A DNA stretch of 64,000 nt from Pyronema omphalodes (Eukaryota; Ascomycota; Pezizomycetes; Pezizales; Pyronemataceae): the NCBI GenBank assembly GCA_024516155.1, contig JAJJXM010000001.1, positions 1,364,001 to 1,428,000 of the forward strand. The letters run 5' to 3'. This document shows, piece after piece, positions 54,566 to 64,000 of the stretch. Under the pieces are notes generated by a model. The model worked only from the letters and a program-made list of their open reading frames with translations. It searched no databases and was not told where the DNA came from. Every line of letters starts with the position of its first letter. Positions within the stretch are counted from its first letter, which is position 1. A program made the translations under genes and the position numbers.

Positions 54566-57500
54566 TTAAATCAAGGGGGACTGTCCGAGAGCCTGCTTCA
54601 AGAGCTCGAGCTCCTCCTTGACGTGGTTCTTCTTCAAACCAGTGGCGACAGAGGCGCTGGGGGCACGTCCAGCGTAACGAACCTGCTTGTTGGCGTGCTT
54701 GGAAGACTCGCGAAGGATGACATCAAGACGGGGCTGGACGTAAGACCAGGCACCAGCGTTGAGGGGCTCCTCCTGGACCCAGACGACCTCCTCGATGTTG
54801 GGGTACTTCTCGAGCTCGTCACGGATCTGGGCGAAGGGGAAGGGGTGAAGCTGCTCAACACGGGCAATGGCAACGTTGTCGATCTGCTCAGTGGCACGGT
54901 GCTTGTGGAGAGCGGCGTAGACCTGTCCGGAACAGAGCAAGAGACGCTTGCACTCCTCGGGGGCCTTGATGGACTTTCCGTGCTCGGGGTCGGAGATGAG
55001 CCACTGGAAGTGGGACTCTCCGGTGAAGTCCTCAAGGTCGGAACGAGCAAGAGGGTGACGGAGGAGGGACTTGGAGAAGAAGATAATGAGAGGCTTGCGG
55101 AACTGACGGTTGATCTGGCGACGGAGGATGTGGAACAAGTTGGCGGGGGTGGTCATGTAGGCAACCTGCATGTTACAGTCCTGGTGCTGACGCTCGAGCT
55201 TCTCAGCAGAGGGGAAGATGCGAGAGTCCTCGTTACAGAGCTGGAGGTAACGCTCAAGACGTCCGGAAGAGTGCTCAGGTCCCTGTCCGTCGTATCCGTG
55301 GGGAAGAGACATGACAAGTCCAGTACGCTGAAGCCACTTGGACTCTCCAGAGGCAATGAACTGGTCAATGATACACTGGGCGTTGTTGGCGAAGTCACCG
55401 AACTGGGCCTCCCACATGACAAGGGCATCGGGGGAGGTAAGAGAGTATCCGTACTCGAATCCGAGAGCTCCGAACTCAGAGAGAGAGGAGTTGCAGATAG
55501 CGAACTTGGCCTGGTTCTCGGAGAGGTGGCGGAGAGGAGTGTGGGTCTTCTCGGCGGCCTGATCGTGGAGGACGGCGTGACGCTGGGAGAAAGTTCCACG
55601 CTCAACATCCTGTCCAGAGACACGGACGTGCTTACCCTCCATGAGGAGAGATCCGAAAGCAAGGGCCTCAGCAGTGGCCCAGTCAATTCCGGTACCATCC
55701 TCGACAACCTTCTTGCGGGAAGCAAGAATACGCTTCAAGTTGCGGTGAACCTCGAATCCCTCGGGGGTGGAGGAGACAACTCCGGCAATGTGCTTAAGAG
55801 TCTCGGCGGGGACGGCGGTGGGCAAGTGAGGAAGAATCTCGGTAGCAAGCTCCTTGGGGGTCTTGAATCCGTTCCAGGCGCTGGTGAGCCACTCACGGGA
55901 GCTGGCCTGGTAGTCCTTGGACTTGGCAAAGGAGTCCTCCAACATTCCCCAAACCCTAGCAATTCGTTAGCGCGCGCGTACAAGATCTGAGATCCAAAAT
56001 CGAACTTACCAGTTCTTGTGCTCGTCAATGTCCTCCTTGGTGAAGGAGTTCTCAGCCAAAAGCTGCTTGACGTACATGTCGAGAATGGGCTCCTTCTCGG
56101 CGATCTTGCGGTACATCAAGGGCTGGGTGAAGGAAGGCTGGTCAGTCTCGTTGTGTCCGTGCTTACGGTAGCAGACAAGGTCAACGACGACATCACGCTT
56201 AAACTGGGCACGCCAGTCAGCGGCAAGCTGGCAGACGAAGTTAACGGCCTCAGTGTCATCAGCGTTGACGTGGAAGATGGGGGCGTCAATGGACTTGGCA
56301 ATGTCGGAACAGTAGGGAGTGGAACGGGAGAAGCGGGGGTCGGTGGTGAATCCAATCTGGTTGTTGACGATAAGGTGGATGGTTCCTCCGGTGGAGAAAG
56401 CGGGAAGAGAGTGGAATCCAAGAGTCTCGTAAACGACTCCCTGACCGGCGAAAGCGGCATCTCCGTGCAACAAGACGGACATAGCAGTGTTGTGCTCAGT
56501 CTCGTCGTTGTTGAAGTGCTGGATAGCACGGGTCTTTCCGAGAACGACGGGGTCCTCAGCCTCCAAGTGAGAGGGGTTAGCAACCAAAGAGAGCTGGACG
56601 CGCTTTCCAGAAGGAGTGGGGCGCTCGAAGTTCATTCCCAAGTGGTACTTGACATCTCCAGATCCCTCGTCACCAGCCTCGGCGGTTCCGCTGAACTCGT
56701 TGAAGATGGACTCGTTGGGCTTGCGGACAACGTTGGAAAGGACGTTAAGACGTCCACGGTGGGGCATTCCAATAATGATGTCCTTGACTCCGTGGTCGAC
56801 AGAACGGTCGATCAAGGCCTTCATTCCGGGAACGAGAGACTCACATCCCTCAAGACCGAAACGCTTGTCGTTGGGGTACTTGGTGGAGAGGAAAGACTCG
56901 AAAGAAGAGGACCAGATCAAACGGTCCAAGATGCGGCGCTTCTCATCCTGGTTGTACTTGTAGGGAGTGGGGATCTCGAGACGCTCTCTGAGCCAGTCAC
57001 ACTGGTCTCTGTCGGGAATGTGAACGTACTCAATACCGATGGAGCTACAGTAGATCTTCTCACAGGCGGCGATAATCTCACGGAGGGTCATCTTGGTGCG
57101 TCCCTCAGTAGCGAATCTGGGCAAGATACCGGGTCCAAGAGTGAACTCATCGTCCAAGTCCTTCTCAGTGAACTGGTAGTGCTCCAATTCCAACTCACGG
57201 GGCTTTGCTCCAGCCAACGCAGACTGCTCACGGATTCCGAGAGGGTCAATCTTGGCCTTAAGGTGACCACGAACCTGGTAGGCACGGACAAGGAGCTGGA
57301 CCTTCAAGTGCTTGGTGACGTCGGTGTTTCCGCCGAGGTTGGCTCCGGGGACAATGGAGGGGATACCGCCGGTGGGAGTGGGGACGATGGTAGGAGGGGC
57401 CTGGAAAGCCTGGGAGGCGGGGCCGTTTCCTTCCATGTTCTTGAAGTAGACCTGCCATGAGATGTGGACGCTGGTGGGGTCGTTTTTCCATGCCATGTAC

Positions 57501-57860
57501 ATCTCATCAATGTAGTTTGCAGTGTTTCCCTGGAGGAAAGCATCGCTGGGGTCCTGAATGGCAGCATGTCTCGTCAGTCTCTTGTCTTGAAGATTGTGTG
57601 TGTATGTTTTTTTTCAAGCTATGACTCGCAGTCTGCCGCTAGACCGACAATTGGAGAAGTAGCAACTGAGTTTCCGTAGGTAGACATACCACTCCAGCGG
57701 CGTAATGCCGTTTCTGAACGGCAAGGGGTTTCCTCGAGGCTGATATTGAGCCGCCGACGGCTGGTCGTGTGAGGAGAGAAGCAGTCTGCTGGGTGTTGGT
57801 GGATGAACGCAGCAAAGAGCCGCCCATCCGGCGCGACGTCCTCAGTGTTGACCGTAACAT
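54566..57860 (-). CDS. KGD1: 2-oxoglutarate dehydrogenase E1 component, mitochondrial
   Basis: Thiamine-diphosphate-dependent E1 subunit of the 2-oxoglutarate dehydrogenase complex. It decarboxylates 2-oxoglutarate and passes the succinyl group to E2 in the tricarboxylic acid cycle. Exons (minus) are 57860-57690, 57553-56010 and 55955-54566, 1034 residues, the normal family length. Introns are 136 nt and 54 nt with GTATGT and GTAAGT donors. Residues 1-57 are Arg/Ser-rich and acid-free, a mitochondrial presequence, ending near RHYAAGV. Then follow [13 protein letters not shown] (E1 N-terminal motif), [45 protein letters not shown] and [12 protein letters not shown] of the ThDP core, and [20 protein letters not shown] plus [12 protein letters not shown] of the C-terminal domains. 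Codons are strongly C-ending, suggesting high expression. Confidence 0.97.
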
Positions 57861-60682
57861 GACGGTGATGTATCTGTTAGGTATGGATGTGGTGAATTTT
57901 CGTGGATGAGCAGACGACTAGCTGCGACGGGTGCAGAGTGTAGTCGTTAATATGGAGGAGAGGCGGGGTGAAGGTGGGTGGGAGAGTAGTATAAGTTAGA
58001 GTAGTAGTGGGACGGAGGGAGAACACAAAGTTCAAGGGGGCCTGTCTTCGACGGAAGTTCAAGGACAGAATAGTCTGGGGACAATCTGCGTAGTAGTGAG
58101 GCTTTACCGGCAGCTCGGAAAAAACGAAGCTGCGGATTCGCTGGAGGAGGGGTGCTGATGAATAAGCTATGTCACACAGAATTTGCCTTCAGCCACTACC
58201 AACAGCGAGATTGTTCGGCATCGGCTATGCACCTGACCGGGGAAACGGGGATCCAGAGATATATGGGAGGCACGGCAAGCCAAATCCGCCCACAACGGAG
58301 CCCGACCGACGAGCAGAGAGGACTTTGCGTATACATTCCGCATTAGACAGAAGACAATTGGGGGACGGTGCTCGCGATGTTTTTTGCTGATCAATTTTTC
58401 TGCGGCTTTTATTTTTATTTTCATGCATTTTTGGGGATTCCGTTGCTGGGGGGCGGGCGTGTCGGCGCTTCTTTCAGGCACAGGACGACCGCACACTAGA
58501 GGCTCTACTTGGTGAGCTAGCAGCTGGAGGAGAGGACCGTAGTCTACAACAAAAGATGGTACAACAAAAACATGCGTCTGACCGAACGAACGACAGGCGA
58601 GCCTGGCTGAGCACCACAGTTGTTCAGCCAACCACGGGCAATGCCGTCTTGCACACTGCCAACCGCCAGATCATTTTGACTACGTAATAACGCATGCGGT
58701 GGGTGGGCAAGCGGACGTTTGTTTTACCCCAGGTTTCTTCTTGTGGGATGTTCGAGGGATACGGCAGCCCCAACGGTGGTGGTAGCATGGAATCCAGAAC
58801 AAGGAAGTTAAAGGATTGGGTCTCCAACAAAGCTGAATCTGAAATCACCAGGATGTTAGGCTGCGGTAATCGTTATTGATATTCGTTATTGGTATTATTA
58901 TCGTTATTAACCCATTTTGAGCACTACAAAATCCCTAACAAAGACATGGAAGCTGCGGCATTCATTCATTCATTCATCATTATCGTTGTTGTTGTTATTG
59001 CTGTTATCAACGCATGGTGAGCTGCGACATTTTTTCGTTCCATTACAGTCTCTGTATGCGATGGCCGACTGTCCCGAATGCTGATAATCCCTCGTTCATG
59101 CCTTGCCTTATTCCGAGGACGGCGAGCAGGTATCTTAGAGCCACGCAGCTGGCACAGCTCAGCAAAGGCCATCTGAAAAAATTCCAAAGTCAAAAGTAGC
59201 AAGGCTAACGAAAGCTATTTAAATTCCATGAATTTTAATGAATTTCCCATTCTTCCATTCGCAGGACGTGCGGAGATGTGCAGACATGGTAACAGTTCCG
59301 TGTTCAGACCTGTCACTCGACACCCTGAAGCCCTTGGTACTGGGCTGTTTTAATTGACATGTTCTTTGTCACTATCAAGCCCTTTGGTATTGGGTAATTG
59401 TAATAGACTTCTCCCTTCTCATTTTATCATCAAGTTCTTGGTATCGAAATATTACAATTAACGCTGTGCTTACTCGTCGCATCGGTTCGGTGAAACCGGG
59501 GTCATTTCTCGCAATTCCGTCTTCAACGCCCGATCTTTGACAGTTCGGATAGCTGACGCCCGTGTGGGTAACGTGTGTAACCTCGGCATCCCTAGCTACT
59601 CTAGTTGATCCACCAATCAGTAGGGTTGCGCCACCACTCGGTGGCTTTGCTGGTTGCCGTGTCTGAGCCAGAAGGAAGCACCCGAGGATCCGTCGGAGGT
59701 CTCGGTGGGTCGTAGATGAGGGACGTGCTCTAGCTTTGTGGTTAAGACCATCTGATTCTGCTCTATCGTCTGGCATGCTCAACAACCATTCCAGCTCCCA
59801 CGATGCTACGATGCTACGATGCTACAATGCTACGTGTGCTGGATTGCACAGGACATATTTATCCGTCATATTTGAGTGATATATATGTTCCAGCTGACTT
59901 TAAACATCTGAACTGGAATGTGGCGGAGTGATCAAGGTGCAAAGTCGACAAGCTCAGATGACAGCTCTCAGAAGCACACCATCGCGGAGGTGTGAAGTGA
60001 GCAAGCAGCAGCACAATAGCCGACTGGAGCTCGCTTCAACTACGCCAACCACATCGGGATAGCAACGAAATAAGCCTTTTGTGGGTTGGGGTTGCAGAAC
60101 TTCGTTGCTGCAGCATTACGGGAGCGGCGAAGCTTTGACGTTTTCCCCTCGTCTCTAGCACTTACGCTTGCAGTTGTCGTGGAAATTCTACGGAATTCGG
60201 CATAATTTCTCTTCTGGAAATGGTCGTTTGTCACCGGAGCTGTGAGTAGTGCAACGTGCGAAGCTGTTTCTGAATTATAATCATTTTTTGCTTTTAGTTG
60301 TATTAATAATCGAAACTGAATTATGATCACATGAGCTGTAGCTGTACATAGCTACAAGCTTAGCTGAGCTCCAGCTCAGCAAAACGAACAAAAAAAAACA
60401 AGTTGTCAAACAGCTTTAGCGTAACTGGTCCCCCCCTCCGTCTATCGGCTGGGTTTGCCTACTGAACGTACTGGACCCCTCGGGCCAATCCAAACATGCT
60501 CAACCTCCACCCCCACTCGGTTTATTCCATTCTAACCTTTCCTGCCATACACAATCTACCACATCGACGACATTCACCAACTTTTTTGCTCTACAATCTT
60601 TCCGCTCACGGACTCTCACCTTTGCATCTGAATTGCTTCATTAATCACGCCTTCATTAGTATCGGCAAATCTTTTACTCACA
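57861..60682. other. Divergent intergenic region between KGD1 and the BTB-like gene
   Basis: Holds the KGD1 promoter and 5' UTR (left), simple repeats CATT (58961-58978) and GTTGTT (58985-59000), a GCTACGAT repeat (59798-59825) and a pyrimidine-rich leader before the ATG at 60683. Several medium frames on both strands show no recognisable protein. Confidence 0.5.
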
Positions 60683-62764
60683 ATGATAGACCAAGGCAAC
60701 CCATATCTCTTTCATATCGACCCTGATGGAGACGGATACTTTCATCTCCCACGTCCCAACTCTGATCTTCTGATCTCCATTAATGTCATGTCTCAGGCAT
60801 CCCCGTTCCTTGCGGAGCTTTACTCGCAGTCGCCAAGTGTATTCGCTGATGAGACCGATGACCCTTTGGCGATCAAGACTGTCGTTAGAATCCTCCACAG
60901 CCTTGGTTCAGGAGTCCGGAACGACGCCCATACAGTTGACAGCATAGTCGCCATTGCTGCGCTTTGCAGGAAGTGGGACTGCCTCCAGAGCTTGGGCGAC
61001 CATCCACGTTCGTGGGTGTCTACTCTACTAACTCAGACGGGTGGAGTGTACGAACCTTGGCTCTCGTGGTTAAAAATTGGAAGAGGCTTTAAGCGCTCGG
61101 ATATTGTCAAGGTAATATTCAAAAAGCACGGTTCTGAAATGTGGATGGAACTTGGCCATGACAGCCTCGAATCTTTGAAGGACTTCATTGAACCAGAAGC
61201 CATTGGTATGTGTATTATTATTCACGTACGCCTATTGTCTCATGATAACAATTGCTTACCGTGATTGCTAGAACAAATTCAAACGAAGCGTATTGATACC
61301 ATCTCTTACATTGGACAAACAGCTAGTTACCATCTTGATACGATCTACCGCCAGAAGAGTCTATGCAGGGTCGATAACGTCAACCGAGTTTGTGATTCAC
61401 TGTTGTTGGGGTCGTTTATTCGGTTCTTGCTTGAAAGTGTGCTTCGCACGATCCCTAAAAAACCATACGGCTGCGTTACCATCAGCAGTCTCCTTAGTAA
61501 GGAAGGGCTTAAAAATCCTCGTATAATTGGAATCGATAGTATGGGACATGAAGTTTGCAGAGCTGCTGCAATTTCTCTGCAGCAACATTTGTACGCAGAT
61601 GTTGTGAATTTTATCCAGCAATTGGGGGACACAGATCAGTGTAAGAAGAATTCAGCAGCTGATACCAAACTTGGAAATTGTCAAGGGCAAGATCATCAGT
61701 ACATTATGGGCCGAGTTTCGCATCTATTGCAATCAGATTCTGAGAAGGCAAAGTCAGCTGATGACCTTTTTTCTCCGCCATACTCCATGTTGCAAGATAA
61801 ACCTGTCGACGGAGATGCCATTAAGTTTGTATCAGTCCCGGAGGATCCTCTTCAGTTGAAGAATCGCAATGCCGCTTCTACGGATCACAAATTGTTTATT
61901 AGCAAACCGATCGAAAAGCCCGATCATATTCAAGATCAAATTGAAGCCATTAGCGTTCATTCGATTTCCATGGAAAAGGAACACAAAGCAAAAACCTTGA
62001 TTACCGGGGAGACCTATTTCGCTGATGTTCCGGATGAGTCCAAGAGCGCGGCTGGAAAAGACATATGGAACGACAAATCCAGCAAGAAGGGGACTATTGG
62101 AGTAACCCCAGGGGCTAACAATGACACCGTTTCAGTCACGATCGATGTGAAACCTTGCACAACAGCCAGTGAGACAACTCACGCCCCCTCTCCGGGTGCC
62201 GTCACAACGAACGATTCCGCCTATGAGATTGATAATAAACACACGACTTTAACTGACGACGATGTAGTGATTTTGGACTCTGAAAAGCCTCGAATTGACA
62301 TTACTACAGTTCCCAAAGATAATCTAGCCCAGTCTTCTCCCGTGCGCCACTCCGACAACCCTGCGATGGTATCTCTGTTGGATGAAATTCCAGGACATTT
62401 GTTATCGGCTGACCTTACGGCTTCTACTAACCTTCCGGACTCGTCAATGGTTACCAGCTCTCCGGATATTATTCAAAAAGGTTTTCTCACTCCAGGGTCA
62501 CAGGGTACTTCCAGCTGCTCAATTTCTCGTCCCGGTACTCCTAGGCGTTTGTCAGGGCAGATTACTCCCGCTGACACCGATATGGCCAAGCGACAGGAGA
62601 TTGCGAACAAACTTGCCGACCCGGCTTTCAAGCGCTCTCTCAAGTTGCTTAGAAACCAGTATAGTCAGTTCAAAACCGCTTACATTTTGGACGTTATCAA
62701 GGAAAACGAGTGGGATATTGCCCGTGCCACAAAGGTGTTGAGTGAGATGGCTATTAAAAACTAA
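60683..62764 (+). CDS. BTB/POZ-like protein with C-terminal UBA/CUE-like helix bundle
   Basis: Exons 60683-61205 and 61272-62764 joined by a 66-nt intron (GTATGT donor, phase 1) encode 671 residues. Residues ~25-110 resemble the fungal nuclear-type BTB fold (SDLLISINVMSQASPFLAEL, then VVRILHSLGS). Helical sequence follows to ~300. Residues ~300-610 are Ser/Thr/Asp-rich and disordered, with a possible SUMO-interacting DDDVVILDSE stretch. The last ~60 residues (LLRNQYSQFKTAYILDVI, then ENEWDIARATKVLSEM) look like a UBA/CUE-type three-helix domain. A role as a ubiquitin-linked adaptor is inference. No intron is needed after 61272. Confidence 0.7.
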
Positions 62765-63242
62765 CTTTTTTGTTGTCAACTGACTATTAGGCGTGATGTG
62801 TTGAGGTACTATGCTGATTGAGAATGTCGTGTACGTATATAATGTTTCTCTCTTTTGTAACTTACTTCAGCAATACAGGCGGCTTCATGATTTTTGTTTT
62901 ACCGGGTTCATGATATTGTAAATTTACTATGCGACAGTTTTGTGAGATGAATGTGGGAAGGCAAAAAAATCTATTGTGACAGGATGGGTTTTTCTATCTA
63001 CATTACGGAAACCAATGAAACCCTTTTTGTTTGTTTGTTTGTTACCTATACACGGGTTAATTAATTAATGGTTTCCACTCGAAAATTTACCATTATTTCT
63101 CGTGACTTTATGCTGTGTGCTGTGGTGACTAAGCAAACTTAACATACAGGAGGACAAAACACACACAACTAATAATCTAATTTACCTACCTACCTCGCAT
63201 GTAATCTGATCTGATCTGATCCGATCTGATCGATCCACCTCT

Positions 63243-63302
63243 AAAGTCATGCAAGTCATGAAAGTCATGAAAGTCATGGAAGTCAGGAAGTCGGGAAGTC
63301 AG
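63243..63302. repeat. 9-bp minisatellite AAGTCATGA
   Basis: About six units, degenerating to AAGTCAGG at the right end. Confidence 0.85.
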
Positions 63303-63539
63303 GAATAAAGCCTGAACTCAGTAGAATAAAAATGTTTCCACTGAAAATGGTTTAGGGCCCTTATAATAGCATGGGCGTAAATTGCGTATGTATACATATA
63401 CGACTAGTGTAGTGGAAATCATCACATGGGGGGGGGGGGGGCTGTAACTGCTGCCATAACTGCTGCCATAACTACCGCCACGACTACTACCACCACCACG
63501 GATAATTTCCGTTGCTTGCACTGTGGTTTGCACTGTGGC

Positions 63540-63660
63540 TGGGGATTTGGGATTTCGGGTGTTGGGACGGGGATTTGGGGATTTGGCGATTTGGGATTTG
63601 GGACGGGGATTTGGATTTGGGGATTTGGGGATTTGGATTTGGGACGGGGATTTGGGAATA
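63540..63660. repeat. G-rich minisatellite (GGGGATTTGG type)
   Basis: Alternating GGGGATTTGG, GATTTGGGATTTGG and GGGACGGGGATTTGG units, with many G3-4 runs spaced 3-5 nt apart, a G-quadruplex pattern. Confidence 0.85.
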
Positions 63661-63798
63661 TGGATACTATGATACTATGGTGGGCGTATCCTGATATGGT
63701 GTATGGAACCCCCTTATGACTTTAGTAGTCTTAAGCAGTCTTAAGCAGCGGATTTGCAGTATGGAGTATGGAAAGCTTGGGTCGAGGGAAAGCTTGGT

Positions 63799-63895
63799 TG
63801 CGTTGAGGCTTGAGTTGAGGCTTGAGTTGAGGCTTGAGTTGAGGCTTGAGTTGAGGCTTGAGTTGAGGCTTGGGTTGGGTTGAGGCTTGGGTTGA
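63799..63895. repeat. 12-bp minisatellite GAGGCTTGAGTT
   Basis: About seven units; the last carry GGGTT in place of GAGTT. Confidence 0.9.
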
Positions 63896-64000
63896 GGCGT
63901 AAAGAGGGCTGGCGAAATGGGCTTTGAGGACGAGGCTTTGATTTGAATTTTGAGCTACATATAAGGCTTGTGTTGGGGATGGATGGATGAATGGATGAAA

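Larger units (their letters stand above)
62765..64000. other. Intergenic region with several minisatellites
   Basis: 3' region of the BTB-like gene, then unique AT-rich sequence and four arrays: GATCT-type (63206-63236), AAGTCATGA 9-bp units (63243-63302), G-rich GGGGATTTGG/GGATTTGGGACG units (63540-63660) and GAGGCTTGAGTT 12-bp units (63799-63895). A G-tract is at 63427-63440. No gene is supported. Confidence 0.6.

Noticed and set aside
54623..57460. Two long plus-strand open frames (455 and 480 codons) opposite KGD1
   Set aside because: They are antisense shadows caused by the strongly C-ending codon bias of KGD1. They break at the KGD1 introns and show low-complexity Leu/Val/Gly/Ser composition.
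59375..59785. 136-codon minus-strand frame between KGD1 and the BTB-like gene
   Set aside because: No family resemblance and no supporting splice or promoter context.

Overview
The window is nuclear DNA of a filamentous ascomycete (Pezizomycotina). The evidence is short introns (48-60 nt) with GTATGT/GTAAGT donors and CTAAC/CTGAC-type branch sites, a fungal Mlp1/TPR nucleoporin, a fungal membrane PhoD-like protein, a fungal mitochondrial 2-oxoglutarate dehydrogenase E1, and a chromodomain Ty3/Gypsy retrotransposon. AT-rich spacers full of short minisatellites suggest an early-diverging class (Orbiliomycetes or Pezizomycetes), but that is only a guess.

The two flanks hold ordinary single-copy genes. 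On the left are the 3' part of MLP1/TPR (1-5820, +), a PhoD-like metallophosphatase (6527-8534, +), a two-finger C2H2-type protein (12285-12946, +) and a 1095-residue disordered fungal protein (14619-17906, +). On the right are KGD1 (57860-54566, -) and a BTB-like/UBA-like protein (60683-62764, +).

The middle, about 18.4-53.5 kb, is an accessory region built from three copies of one segment. Each full unit holds ~350-440 bp tandem repeats carrying a recurrent GAATACCGGCCAAATTCATC motif, a spliced coiled-coil gene (family 1), a long non-coding stretch, a second spliced gene (family 2) and a terminal minisatellite. Family 1 is intact in copies 1 and 2. Those two copies have near-identical ends around a strongly diverged middle that stays in frame. 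In copy 3 the gene is split. Family 2 is broken in all three copies in three different ways: a frameshift, an insertion and a 5' deletion.

Mobile DNA explains most of the breaks. Two elements share the termini CCCTRTGGTWCA and 3-bp target duplications (AGC, GAT) but have unrelated interiors; they look like non-autonomous CACTA-type DNA elements. The second, in family 1 copy 3, contains a 9.4-kb intact chromodomain Gypsy element on the minus strand (TSD CCTGC). Its two LTRs differ at only two aligned positions that I found, and one LTR holds a 530-bp solo LTR (TSD AAAGT). This gives a four-level nested structure with every junction readable to the base. No heavy C-to-T mutation of the repeats is apparent, so repeat-induced point mutation seems weak or absent. 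No tRNA, rRNA or CRISPR was recognised.
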